From: Streptomyces glomeratus
GTDB lineage: Bacteria; Actinomycetota; Actinomycetes; Streptomycetales; Streptomycetaceae
DNA length: 64,000 nucleotides
NCBI RefSeq assembly: GCF_021462825.1
Contig: NZ_JAKEEB010000024.1
Coordinates: 1-64,000, forward strand
Reading direction: 5' to 3'
Shown here piece by piece: positions 34,925 to 43,566 of the stretch. The notes beneath the pieces are model-generated. The model saw only the letters and a program-made list of their open reading frames with translations. It searched no databases and was not told where the DNA came from. The position numbers and the translations under genes were made by a program. The stretch's first letter is position 1, and each line of letters begins with the position of its first letter.

Positions 34925-35605
34925 TCACGGCCGGGCCGCGGGCATCCCGGCCCGCGGCGCGTACGGTGCCGGCAGCGCGTCATCCGGCACCACCAGGTCC
35001 GCGCGGTCCCGGGTCGCCGCCACCAGGTCCGCGTTGCGCTGGTCCGTGCCCCCCACCCACGCCACCGCGCTCGCGTGGTCCTTGCCGAACTCCTCGTGGC
35101 GCGCCACCAGCCGCCGCACGCGTTCCCGCTCGGCGATCTCGCAGAACCAGACATCGTCCAGCAGCGGCCGGACCCGCGCCCAGGCGCCCGACTCCAGCAG
35201 CAGGTAGTTGCCCTCCGTCACCACGAGGCGCGCCGACGGCGGCACCGGGATCGCTCCCGCGACCGGCTGTTCCAACACCCTTTCGAAGCCCGGCGCATAC
35301 ACGGTCTCGCCGTCCGCCTCCTCGCGCAGCCGCCGCAGCAGCGCGGCGTAGCCGGCCGGGTCGAACGTGTCCGGGGCGCCCTTGCGCTCGCGGCGGCCCA
35401 GGCGTTCCAGCTCGACGTCCGCCAGGTGGAAGCCGTCCATCGGGACGTGCGCCACCCACGGCGGCCCGTCGCCGTTCAGTTCGCGGACCAGACGCTCGGC
35501 GAGCGTGGTCTTGCCCGCCCCGGGGCTTCCCGTGATGCCGAGGATCGCACGGCGACCGGGACGTCCCAGGGAGGCGGCCCGCTTCAGGAGGTCGTCGAAA
35601 GTCAT
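34925..35605 (-). CDS. Nucleoside/nucleotide kinase family protein (uridine kinase-like)
   Basis: A 226-residue P-loop kinase. Walker A is LGITGSPGAGKTT. A substrate-region motif VPMDGFHLADVELERLGRRERKGAPDTFD (read as VPMDGFHLAD and KGAPDTFD) is typical of the uridine/pantothenate-kinase-like group. VVTEGNYLLLE follows as Walker B. The probable substrate is a nucleoside, pantothenate or sugar-like small molecule. The family is promiscuous, so the substrate stays open. Confidence 0.85.
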   Translation of the reverse strand: MTFDDLLKRAASLGRPGRRAILGITGSPGAGKTTLAERLVRELNGDGPPWVAHVPMDGFHLADVELERLGRRERKGAPDTFDPAGYAALLRRLREEADGETVYAPGFERVLEQPVAGAIPVPPSARLVVTEGNYLLLESGAWARVRPLLDDVWFCEIAERERVRRLVARHEEFGKDHASAVAWVGGTDQRNADLVAATRDRADLVVPDDALPAPYAPRAGMPAARP

Positions 35606-35852
35606 GGGTCTGGTGTCCGCGCTCGCTGCCGGGTGGTGGGGAGCCCGCTCGTGCGGCGGGCCGGGTCACGCCATTGGACCACCGGTGCGCACGGCGGCGC
35701 GAGAGGGGGAGACCGGCAAGCCCCCGGCGCCGGGGAAGCGGCCTGCTCGTGGCCGGAGCGGGCCGCTCCGGTGCGCCGACCGCGGGTGTGTGCCCGGCGG
35801 AATGTGGCTTTCGCCACCCCTTGGGCAGCGCTCATGGGGGAAGGTGGCTCCT

Positions 35853-36593
35853 ATGACAGAGCTCGGTCTTCCGGACGGCATCCAGGCCTGCCTCTTCGAC
35901 CTCGACGGGGTCATCACCAAGACCGCCGTCGTCCACGCGGCCGCGTGGAAACAGACGTTCGACGATTTTCTGCGCCGACGGGACGGGGAGTCCTTCCGCC
36001 CGTTCGACGAGGTCGCCGACTACGACGAGTACGTCGACGGGCGCCCCCGCGCCGACGGCGTCCGCACCTTCCTCGCCTCCCGTGGCATCCGACTGCCCGA
36101 GGGCGCCCCCGACGACCCGGCCGGCCGCGATACCGTCCACGGCCTGGGCAACCGCAAGAACGAACTGCTGCTGGAACTGATCCGCACCCGTGGGGTCGAG
36201 GCGTACGACGGCACCATCCGCTACATCGAGGCCGCGCGCGCCGCCGGGCTGCGCACGGCCGTCGTCTCCTCCAGCGCCAACTGCCGCGATGTGCTGCGCT
36301 CGATCGGCGCCGAGGACCTCTTCGACGTGCGTATCGACGGGATCGTGGCCGCCGAGCGGCATCTGCCGGGCAAGCCGCACCCCGACACCTTCCTCGCCGC
36401 CGCCCGGGACCTCGGCGTCGAGGCGAAGGCCGCGGCCGTCTTCGAGGACGCGCTGGCGGGCATGGACGCCGGGCGTTCGGGGCACTTCGGGTTCGTCGTC
36501 GGAGTGGACCGCGTCGGCCAGGCGGACGCGCTACGGGCCCACGGCGCCGATGTCGTCGTACGGGATCTCGCGGAACTGGGAGAGCGCTCGTGA
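35853..36593 (+). CDS. Beta-phosphoglucomutase-family HAD hydrolase
   Basis: A 246-residue HAD protein. Motif I is CLFDLDGVITKTA with Asp16 and Asp18. Motif II is AVVSSSANC. Motif III includes KPHPDTFLAAARDLGV. VFEDALAGMDAG provides the acidic motif IV. These match beta-phosphoglucomutase, which interconverts beta-glucose-1-phosphate and glucose-6-phosphate. The four-base overlap with the GH65 phosphorylase gene makes the pathway plausible: the phosphorylase releases beta-glucose-1-phosphate and this enzyme feeds it into glycolysis. Confidence 0.9.
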   Translation: MTELGLPDGIQACLFDLDGVITKTAVVHAAAWKQTFDDFLRRRDGESFRPFDEVADYDEYVDGRPRADGVRTFLASRGIRLPEGAPDDPAGRDTVHGLGNRKNELLLELIRTRGVEAYDGTIRYIEAARAAGLRTAVVSSSANCRDVLRSIGAEDLFDVRIDGIVAAERHLPGKPHPDTFLAAARDLGVEAKAAAVFEDALAGMDAGRSGHFGFVVGVDRVGQADALRAHGADVVVRDLAELGERS

Positions 36594-38947
36594 TCACGCA
36601 GACGTCGTACACCGTCGAACCCTGGGTGCTGCGCGAGCGCGGGCTCCATCCGGACGTCCTGCCACAGAGCGAATCGGTGTTCGCACTGTCCAACGGGCAC
36701 ATCGGCTGGCGCGGCAACCTCGACGAGGGGGAGCCGCACGGACTGCCGGGCTCCTACCTCAACGGCGTCCACGAACTGCACCCGCTGCCCTACGCGGAGG
36801 CGGGGTACGGCTACCCGGAATCGGGGCAGACCGTTATCAACATCACCAACGGAAAGATCATCCGTCTGCTCGTGGACGACGAGCCCTTCGACCTGCGCTA
36901 CGGCCGGCTGCGCTCCCACGAACGCGTCCTCGACCTCCGGGCCGGCACGCTCACCCGGACCTGCGAGTGGACATCGCCCGCCGGCATCACGGTCCGGGTG
37001 CGCTCCACACGGCTCGTCTCCTTCACCCAGCGCGCGATCGCCGCGGTCGCCTACGAGGTGGAGGCCGTCGACGGACCGGCCCGGGTCGTGGTGCAGTCGG
37101 AGCTGGTCGCCAACGAGCAACTGCCGGGCCGCAACGGCGATCCGCGGGCCGCCGTGGTCCTGGAGTCGCCGCTGGAGGCGGAGGAGCAGTTCGCGAAGGA
37201 CGGCCGGCTGCGACTGGTGCACCGAACCCGCAGGAGCGGCCTCAGGGTCGGCGCCGCCGCCGACCACCTCGTCAGCGGACCCGACCCGACCACCACCGAG
37301 AGCGAGGCGACCGAGCACCTCGCCCGTCTCACCATCGCCTCCGCGCTGGAGCCGGGGGAACGGCTGCGCGTGGAGAAGTTCGTCTCGTACGGCTGGTCGG
37401 GCACCCGCTCGCTGCCCGCGATCAGCGACCAGGTGGACGCGGCGCTGGCCGCCGCCACCAGCGTGGGCTGGTCCGGACTCCTCGCCGAACAGCGCGGCCA
37501 CCTGGATGATTTCTGGGCGCGTTCCGACGTCGAGATCGACGGCGACGAGCAGATCCAGCAGGCCGTCCGCTTCGCGCTCTTCCACGTGCTCCAGGCCGGT
37601 GCCCGCGCCGAACAGCGGGCGATCCCCGCCAAGGGGCTGACCGGCTCCGGGTACGACGGTCACGCCTTCTGGGACACCGAGATGTTCGTTCTGCCCCTGC
37701 TCACCTACACCTCGCCCGGCGCGGTCGCCGAAGCGCTGCGGTGGCGGCAGAACACCCTGCCCGCGGCCAGGGAGCGGGCCGTGCAACTCGGCCTGCGCGG
37801 CGCCGCGTTCCCCTGGCGGACCATCGACGGGTCGGAGGGCTCGGCGTACTGGCCGGCGGGCACCGCCGCGTTCCATGTGAACGCCGACATCGCCGATGCG
37901 GTGGTCCGGTACACCTCCGCCACCGGCGACGAGCACTTCGAACGCGACACCGGCGTGGAACTGCTGGTGGAGACGGCCCGGTTGTGGAGGTCGCTCGGTC
38001 ACCACGATCACCACGGCACGTTCCACATCGACGGGGTGACCGGCCCGGACGAGTACAGCGCGGTCGCCGACGACAACACCTACACCAACCTGATGGCCCG
38101 TGCGAACCTGCTGGCAGCGGTCGACGCCGTCGAGCGTCATCCGCGCCGGGCCGCCGAGCTGGGCGTCGACGAGGAGGAGAGCGCGGCCTGGCGGGACGCC
38201 GCGGAGGCGATGCACCTCCCGTACAACGACGAACTGGGCGTCCACGAGCAGCACGCCGGGTTCACCCGCTACCAGCGCTGGGACTTCGCCTCGACGCGCC
38301 CCGACCAGTATCCGCTGCTGCTGCACTTCCCGTACTTCGACCTGTACCGCAAGCAGGTGGTCAAGCAGGCGGACCTGGTCCTTGCGATGTACACGTGCAG
38401 CCCCCACTTCGATGCGGAGCACAAGGCGCGCAACTTCGCCTACTACGAGCCGCTCACCGTGCGGGACTCGTCCCTGTCCGCGTGCTGCCAGGCGGTCATC
38501 GCGGCGGAGACGGGCCATCTGCGCCTCGCCTACGACTATCTGCACGAGGCCGCGCTGATGGATCTGCAGGACCTGGAGCACAACACCCGCGACGGCCTGC
38601 ACATCGCGTCCCTGGCCGGAACCTGGATGGCGCTGGTGGCGGGCTTCGGCGGCATGCGCCACCACGGGGAGCGGATCGCGTTCGCGCCACGCCTGCCGGA
38701 GCAGTTCGGCCGGCTGGCCTTCACCCTCGAACTGCGGGGCTGCCGACTGCGGGTGGAGATCGGCCGTACGGCGGCCACGTACACCCTGCTGGGAGGCGGG
38801 CCGCTGACGATCCATCACCACGGTGAACCGCTGACCCTCGACGCGGAGAAGGCGCACACCCGCGACATCCCGCCCGTCAAGCCCCGCCCGGCCCCGGACC
38901 AGCCCTTGCACCGGCGGCCGAACCACCGACCCGGAAAGGACGGATGA
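36590..38947 (+). CDS. GH65 glycoside phosphorylase (maltose/trehalose/kojibiose phosphorylase-like)
   Basis: A 785-residue GH65 protein. The N-terminal beta-sandwich has ESVFALSNGHIGWRGNLDEG. The (alpha/alpha)6 catalytic domain has GHAFWDTEMFVLPLLTY, AAFPWRTIDGSEG and GVTGPDEYSAVADDNTYTN. The last contains the general acid Glu488. LLHFPYFDLYRKQVVKQADLVLA and a phosphate-site-like KARNFAYYEPLTVRDSSLS follow. It phosphorolyses an alpha-linked disaccharide to beta-glucose-1-phosphate. The exact sugar (maltose, trehalose or kojibiose) is not determined by sequence. The GTG start overlaps the previous stop (GTGA). Confidence 0.92.
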   Translation: MITQTSYTVEPWVLRERGLHPDVLPQSESVFALSNGHIGWRGNLDEGEPHGLPGSYLNGVHELHPLPYAEAGYGYPESGQTVINITNGKIIRLLVDDEPFDLRYGRLRSHERVLDLRAGTLTRTCEWTSPAGITVRVRSTRLVSFTQRAIAAVAYEVEAVDGPARVVVQSELVANEQLPGRNGDPRAAVVLESPLEAEEQFAKDGRLRLVHRTRRSGLRVGAAADHLVSGPDPTTTESEATEHLARLTIASALEPGERLRVEKFVSYGWSGTRSLPAISDQVDAALAAATSVGWSGLLAEQRGHLDDFWARSDVEIDGDEQIQQAVRFALFHVLQAGARAEQRAIPAKGLTGSGYDGHAFWDTEMFVLPLLTYTSPGAVAEALRWRQNTLPAARERAVQLGLRGAAFPWRTIDGSEGSAYWPAGTAAFHVNADIADAVVRYTSATGDEHFERDTGVELLVETARLWRSLGHHDHHGTFHIDGVTGPDEYSAVADDNTYTNLMARANLLAAVDAVERHPRRAAELGVDEEESAAWRDAAEAMHLPYNDELGVHEQHAGFTRYQRWDFASTRPDQYPLLLHFPYFDLYRKQVVKQADLVLAMYTCSPHFDAEHKARNFAYYEPLTVRDSSLSACCQAVIAAETGHLRLAYDYLHEAALMDLQDLEHNTRDGLHIASLAGTWMALVAGFGGMRHHGERIAFAPRLPEQFGRLAFTLELRGCRLRVEIGRTAATYTLLGGGPLTIHHHGEPLTLDAEKAHTRDIPPVKPRPAPDQPLHRRPNHRPGKDG

Positions 38948-39030
38948 CGGCGGCACCGGGGTCACCGGGGATGACAGCTGTCGCCGGTGCACGTCCGGGG
39001 CCCCCGCCCGGCCGGGCGCCGTCCCAAGGA

Positions 39031-39057
39031 CGCGGCCGGGGACGGACCCCGGCCGCG
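39031..39057. terminator. Strong GC hairpin between convergent genes
   Basis: Perfect 11-bp arms (39031-39041 and 39047-39057) with a 5-nt loop lie between the GH65 gene and the convergent serine hydrolase gene. Confidence 0.7.
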
Positions 39058-39067
39058 CCGGAGTGCT

Positions 39068-40312
39068 TCAGTCGCGGGTGACGGACGGGGCGATGTCCTC
39101 GTGCCGCTCGGCCGGAGCCGGCCCACGGGTGCCGGGCGTGGTCGACTGCGCGCCGCAGAAGGCGGCTTCCAGCGTGCGGGCCATCGTGCCGAGGACCGAT
39201 GCGTTGTTCGAGGTGTTCGCGAGCGCCGTGACGCTGCGCCTGCCGTCCTGCGAGGTGAACGCGTAGGTGTAGTACCCCTGGACGGTGCCGGTGTGACCCA
39301 CCACCGAGATGCCGCACGACAGGTCTCTGCGGCGCAGCCCGAGACCGTAGCCCTGGGTGCTGTTGACCGGCTGCCACTGCTTCATCTGCGCCAACCGCGC
39401 CGGGGAGAGCAGCTTGCCCCGCATCAGCGCCGAGAAGAAGGTGTTCAGATCGCGGGTGCTGGAGATCATCGCCCCCGCGCTCTGCGCCCAGGACACGGTC
39501 TGCTCGGTGGAGTCCACGAGAGCCGCACCGGCCTGGTCGGGCGTGAGGTAGCCGTTCGTGTGCCGCCCTGGGATCGCGGTGTCCGGGTGGACGTAGAACG
39601 TGTCCAGCAGCCCCAGCGGCTTGATGATCCGCGCGAGGTACTCCGTCCGCACGGAGTGCCCCGTCAGCTTCTCGATGAGCATGCCGGCGACGACGAAGTT
39701 GGTGTTCGAGTACGAGTACGCCGCCCCCGGCGCATTGGTGAGCGGCTTCGCCAGCGACAGCTTCACCAGTTCCCGGTAGGAGAACACCTTGTTGCGCACC
39801 GCCTCGAAGCCCGGCACGGTCTGCGCGAACATGTCGTTGGTGTAGTCGTACAGGCCGCTCCGGTGGCTGAGCACATGACGCACCGTGATCCGGTCGTCGG
39901 GCAGCAGCCCCGGCAGGTACGAGTTCACCGAGGCGTCGAGGTTCAGCTTGCCCTGGTCGACGAGTTGCAGCAGGACGACCGTGGAGAAGCTCTTGGTGAC
40001 GCTGCCGATCCGGAAGCGGTCGACGGTGCTGATGCCTCGGCCCGTGGACCGGTCGGCGACACCCTCGGCCGCCGTGCGCACCGTGCCGTTGTCGTCGACG
40101 CGCGCCATCGCGCCCGGGGCGCCCTGTGCCAGCGCCGTGCGCAACACGCTGTCCAGCCGGGCCATGTCGGGCGCCGGCAGTTTCCCGGCCGTGGCCGCCC
40201 TGGTGGTGTGGCCGGGGGTGGCCGTCGTGGTGGCGGCCTGCGCGGGGACCGCCAGGAGGGACAGCAGGACCGCGCCGAGCGCCGTGCCCTTGCCCACCGT
40301 TGCTGAGACCAT
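39068..40312 (-). CDS. Secreted serine hydrolase, beta-lactamase/D,D-carboxypeptidase family
   Basis: A 414-residue exported enzyme. The signal peptide ends at AQAA (about residue 27). The serine-peptidase S12 motifs are SVTK (Ser104, Lys107), YSN in YSYSNTNF and a C-terminal HTG in VGHTGTVQGY. This fits streptomycete D-alanyl-D-alanine carboxypeptidases (R61-like) and related esterases. The C-terminus is Pro-rich with a pair of cysteines in the last third. GAGAAGAG precedes the ATG at 40312. Substrate is probably peptidoglycan stem peptides, but esterase activity is possible. Confidence 0.88.
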   Translation of the reverse strand: MVSATVGKGTALGAVLLSLLAVPAQAATTTATPGHTTRAATAGKLPAPDMARLDSVLRTALAQGAPGAMARVDDNGTVRTAAEGVADRSTGRGISTVDRFRIGSVTKSFSTVVLLQLVDQGKLNLDASVNSYLPGLLPDDRITVRHVLSHRSGLYDYTNDMFAQTVPGFEAVRNKVFSYRELVKLSLAKPLTNAPGAAYSYSNTNFVVAGMLIEKLTGHSVRTEYLARIIKPLGLLDTFYVHPDTAIPGRHTNGYLTPDQAGAALVDSTEQTVSWAQSAGAMISSTRDLNTFFSALMRGKLLSPARLAQMKQWQPVNSTQGYGLGLRRRDLSCGISVVGHTGTVQGYYTYAFTSQDGRRSVTALANTSNNASVLGTMARTLEAAFCGAQSTTPGTRGPAPAERHEDIAPSVTRD

Positions 40313-40465
40313 CAGCTCTTCTCTCCCAGTTTTCTTCTCCCGGTGCCGGTTTGCGGCACGGACCGCGCCCGGAAAAGGCGCCGGCACCATCTCTACGCGC
40401 CGTACCGGCGGGCGGGTTGCACCCACGCGGGAAAAGTCGCCGGGGAGTGTGAGGAACTCGGGGCG

Positions 40466-41217
40466 TCAGCCGCCGAACAAGTGTGTCCAGTAGGAGCCGG
40501 GCCCGGCCGCCGCCCGCGAAACCGACCCCCAGGTGGGAGAAGGCGGGCCCCAGCTGTCCGCAGGCGATGTTCTCTCCCGCCCCCGGCGGCGGGAGCCCGC
40601 GGCCGCCACACGGTCCCAGGGCTCACGACCGTCGGGCGAGGTGTGGGGGTGGAGGGCGCGCGCCACCATGCCGGCGCTGTGCGCCTGGGCCGCCGCCGCG
40701 AGCGGAGGGTCGGCGGCGAGCGCGGGCAGACCGGCCCCGGCCCGCTCGGCGTTGGTCAGGGCGAGCACCTCCGTCACCGTCCGCGCCGGCCCGGCCGGGG
40801 TGAAGGGCCGGGCCCACAGCGCCGTCCGGTACGGGTCGCCCGAGCGCCGGTCCGCGACGCAGGCCCATCCGGCCTCGGTGAACGCCGGTTCAACGCGTAC
40901 CCGCATGCGGTGATCCGCTGGTGCACGGAGGTGCCGTCCGCGCCCGCCGAAGCCGGCGCGTCCCGGGCGGCCATACCGGAGGAGTGGGCCCGCGCCGCCG
41001 CGGAGAGGCGTGGGCCGAGCGTCACGGCCGGGCAACCGGCCTCGGTACGGACGGCGTTGAGGAAGGCGAGGAAACCGTCGGAGGCGGGGGCGTGGGCAGG
41101 CTCCGGCTCCGGCTCCGGTGGAGGCGTCGAGGGTGCTTCCCGGGTCACCTCCACCCCGAAGTCCCGGACAGGGTGCCGTCCGGCAGAGGCGGATTGCCCG
41201 GGAACCAGCTCGCTCAT
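40466..41217 (-). pseudogene. CAP (SCP/PR-1) domain protein, coding sequence spread over three frames
   Basis: Protein-like CAP-family sequence is present but broken. One frame from the ATG at 41217 gives an acidic Pro/Glu linker and DGFLAFLNAVRTEAGCPAV to ACGYALN. A second frame continues with PAFTEAGWACVADRRSG, then VLALTNAERAGAGLPALA and HPHTSPDGREPWDRVAAAG. A third carries GENIACGQLGPAFSHLGVG, and the second returns for GSYWTHLFGG and a stop. Shifts fall near 40894, 40590 and 40510, at least two of them in short C or G runs. It is either a decayed gene or a spot of indel errors in the sequence. Intact CAP proteins are secreted and of varied function. Confidence 0.7.
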
Positions 41218-41282
41218 CCCGCCCGTGCGCCCGTGCCGCTGCCGCTGCCGCCGCCGCGGGCGGTCGAGTGGACCGCCGCCCG

Positions 41283-41588
41283 TCAGTCGGACAACGCGCT
41301 GTCACCGCGCTGGGGTTCCCGCACCGGCACGGCGGCCCGCACCGACCTCAGGGCCAGCAGCAGGACGGCGATGTCGTCGAGATAGACGGGATCGGGGAGC
41401 AGGTCGGTCGGCAGCACCAGATACAGGACCGCGCCCCAGAACACCCAGCGTGGTCCCGTCGGAAGCCCGGCACGGCGCAGGTCGCGGCGCGCGCGGACCA
41501 GCCGCAGCAGCAGCGCGAGCGCCACGCCGAGCAGCGCCGCCGCGAGAACCGCGACGACGGCGATCACGGTCCAGCTCGTGGAGTCCAT
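41283..41588 (-). CDS. DUF1232 (YkvA-like) membrane protein
   Basis: A 101-residue protein. An N-terminal membrane helix (WTVIAVVAVLAAALLGVALA) is followed by arginine-rich sequence and the DUF1232 core FWGAVLYLVLPTDLLPDPVYLDDIAVLLLAL. The LxPxDLxPD motif is the family hallmark. Function is unknown. AGGAG lies six bases before the ATG, and a large hairpin sits directly upstream of it. Confidence 0.87.
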   Translation of the reverse strand: MDSTSWTVIAVVAVLAAALLGVALALLLRLVRARRDLRRAGLPTGPRWVFWGAVLYLVLPTDLLPDPVYLDDIAVLLLALRSVRAAVPVREPQRGDSALSD

Positions 41589-41599
41589 GCACAGCTCCT

Positions 41600-41634
41600 G
41601 GCATCCGTAGGAGTCGTCCTCTCCTACGGATGCC
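41600..41634 (-). terminator. Perfect hairpin abutting the DUF1232 ribosome-binding site
   Basis: Perfect 14-bp arms (41600-41613 and 41621-41634) with a 7-nt loop. For minus-strand transcripts it lies 78 bp after the stop of the gene ending at 41712 and directly before the AGGAG of the DUF1232 gene. It could be a terminator, or a 5'-leader hairpin that affects translation. Confidence 0.6.
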
Positions 41635-41711
41635 CGGCTTCGCGGCGCACAGTGCCCGTGGCGGGCCGCCTGACCCGGACGGCCGCGGCGGGCGGGGCGT
41701 GTGCGCCGCGG

Positions 41712-42095
41712 TCAGTGGGTGCGCGAGGCGCTGTTCCCGACCAGGGCCTGGGTGACCGCGCGCACACTGCGCGCGATGTGCTGGAGCTGCATCACCTCGG
41801 CGGCGTACAGCCTGATGGTGTGCTCGATGACCGACTCGGGCAGGCCCAGCCGCGGCAGCTCGGACCGGGCCGTCTGCAGCGCGGTCCGGGCTACCCGCAC
41901 CTCCTGCTGCACCTGGATCTGCGCATGCCGGGCGAGCAGGACCGGGTGGCGGATCAGGGCCGGGTAGCTGGCATAGCGGGCAGGGACCAGTTCGCGCAGC
42001 CATTTGACGGCCGATCGCTCCCAGTCGTAGCTGCCGGGTGTTTTGACCTGGCACGGCCAGTCCGAGCTGATCGGCGAGTACGTCGTCAAGGCCAT
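41712..42095 (-). CDS. Hypothetical protein
   Basis: A 127-residue soluble protein starting MALTTYSPISSDWPCQVKTP, with GGAAG upstream of the ATG at 42095. It is mostly helical. WLRELVPARYASYPALIRHP and a long helix RHAQIQVQQEVRVARTALQ are clear, and LRLGLPESVIEHTIRLYAAE-like sequence follows (read as LGLPESVIEHTIRLYAAE). No catalytic motif is visible and I do not recognise a named domain. Codon use is typical of its neighbours. Confidence 0.65.
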   Translation of the reverse strand: MALTTYSPISSDWPCQVKTPGSYDWERSAVKWLRELVPARYASYPALIRHPVLLARHAQIQVQQEVRVARTALQTARSELPRLGLPESVIEHTIRLYAAEVMQLQHIARSVRAVTQALVGNSASRTH

Positions 42096-42442
42096 GGTCT
42101 TCGCTTCCGGGTCACGTCGGCTCAGGGTGTGCGGCAACTTGGGGGCGGCTCCGGTCTAGGGGAGGGCCGGAGCCGCCACCATGGACGCCCGCGCAAGCGG
42201 GTCCCGGCCGGACATCCGGCGCCCGTGGGTAGGAGCGGACGGCACTGGTTGTCCGTACGGCGTGCCCGGGAGGGGAAGCCCGGGGCACGATCCGCGAGCA
42301 GTATTTATATATACCGGCAGGTACGCAAGGACATGGAAAAATTCATTCGCGGTTTGATGCGAAAAGTCCCATCTTGTACGGGTGGAGGGACGGTTTCCGT
42401 ACGACCGACTTGCAACGTACCGGGACCGGCGGCGCCGTCGCC
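42096..42442. other. Intergenic region with an AT-rich core
   Basis: A 347-bp gap between the hypothetical gene and the RpiR gene, both on the minus strand. Its first half is GC-rich. The part from about 42300 to 42380 is unusually AT-rich (TATTTATATATACC at 42302-42315). A plus-strand frame at 42334-42464 would code 43 residues, but its ATG is badly spaced from AAGGA and it runs into the RpiR gene. The segment 42374-42407 resembles the tgmA start region and is listed separately. Confidence 0.55.
42374..42407 (+). repeat. Look-alike of the tgmA ribosome-binding-site/start region
   Basis: The blocks TTGTAC (42374-42379), GTGGAGG (42382-42388), TTTCCGT (42394-42400) and CGACCG (42402-42407) occur here in the same order and strand as at 47632-47660, where they form the ribosome-binding site and first codons of tgmA. 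Here the gap after GTGGAGG is longer by four bases and the start codon GTG reads GTA. It may be a decayed precursor gene or a shared regulatory element. Confidence 0.45.
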
Positions 42443-43363
42443 TCAGTCCTTGAGGAAGAACTGATGCTGGTCGGCGATCTGCTCGTACTCCTCGAGGCGG
42501 GCCTGCGTCCGCTCCGGATCGGCGTCGGTCATGGCCTGTAGAAGGGCGGCGGCCATCAGGCCGGGGGCGGCGTACGAGTCGAAGACCAGGCGCGAGCCGG
42601 TGCCGGTGGCGAATACGACATCGGCCTCGTCGGCCAGCGGTCCCAGGACCAGATCGGTGATCAGGGCGACCTTGAGCCCCGCACTGCGCGCCACCCGTAC
42701 CGCGGTCAGGCTCTCCTGGGCGTGCCGGGGCATCCCGAACGCCAGCACCCAGGTACCGCCGGCCTCCCGTGACTGGAGCAGCGCGTCATAGGCGACGGTG
42801 CCGCCCCGGGTCACCAGCCGTACATCGGGGTGGACCCGGCGCGCCCCGTACGCGAAGTACTCGGCGAGGGAACCGGAGATGCGCAGGCCCATCACGGTCA
42901 GCGGCGTCGACTCCGACAGTGCCCGCCCCACGCGGATGACCTGGTCCGGGTCCGCGAAGTCCCGGCGCAGGTTCTCCAGGTTCTCGATCTCCGCGTCCAC
43001 GGCGGCCTGCAGCTCGTTGCTGCGCTGCTCCGCCAGGGTGCCCGGACTGCCCAGGCTGCTCAGCGCGATGGCCTGCAGCTTCTCCCGCAGTGCCGGATAG
43101 CCGCTGAAACCGACGGCCGCGGCGAAACGCGTCACCGAGGGCTGGCTGACGCCCACCCGCTCGGCCAGGTCCGTGATGGACAGGAACGCGGCCTCGGTGA
43201 TGTGCTCGATCAGGTACTGGGCGATCCGGCGATGTCCAGGGGACAGTCGCGGACCGTCGAACAACTCTCTGAGCTGGGACGTCGGGCTGGCTCCCACTTC
43301 CGGGGCCGTCTTGCCCGCAGTGATCGCAGACGCCTGTGCGCGTGTCTGCTGCGGCGATGACAC
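42443..43363 (-). CDS. MurR/RpiR family transcriptional regulator
   Basis: A 306-residue regulator. The N-terminal RpiR helix-turn-helix (about 30-105) reads LSPGHRRIAQYLIEHITEAAFLSI then LAERVGVSQPSVTRFAAAVGF. The C-terminal SIS phosphosugar-binding domain includes VMGLRISGSLAEYFAYGARR and VALITD. Such proteins sense sugar phosphates and repress catabolic genes. No sugar operon lies beside it, so its target is unknown. GTG at 43363 is chosen because GGAGG is six bases upstream. The frame is open to an ATG at 43399. Confidence 0.87.
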   Translation of the reverse strand: MSSPQQTRAQASAITAGKTAPEVGASPTSQLRELFDGPRLSPGHRRIAQYLIEHITEAAFLSITDLAERVGVSQPSVTRFAAAVGFSGYPALREKLQAIALSSLGSPGTLAEQRSNELQAAVDAEIENLENLRRDFADPDQVIRVGRALSESTPLTVMGLRISGSLAEYFAYGARRVHPDVRLVTRGGTVAYDALLQSREAGGTWVLAFGMPRHAQESLTAVRVARSAGLKVALITDLVLGPLADEADVVFATGTGSRLVFDSYAAPGLMAAALLQAMTDADPERTQARLEEYEQIADQHQFFLKD

Positions 43364-43566
43364 CGGACCGCCTCCTTCATGTCCGTAGGCCTTCAACATA
43401 GCTCACCGACGGCGCTGACCAGGGCCCTTACGGCGCACAATCAGGGCCGGCTCCCGACAGGCGCACGCGTCGCTTCGGCCGTACCGTCGTGCATGGGGAG
43501 CCGGGGGAGGGGGTACCCGCGTCCGGCCACGAAGGACGCGTCGGCCCACCAAGGAGAGGAGCGGCA

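Noticed and set aside
42334..42464. Plus-strand 43-residue ORF in the AT-rich gap before the RpiR gene
   Set aside because: Its ATG is only about one base after AAGGA, the peptide has no signal or repeat pattern, and it runs into the opposite-strand RpiR coding end. The similarity to tgmA is in the DNA, not in this frame as a whole.
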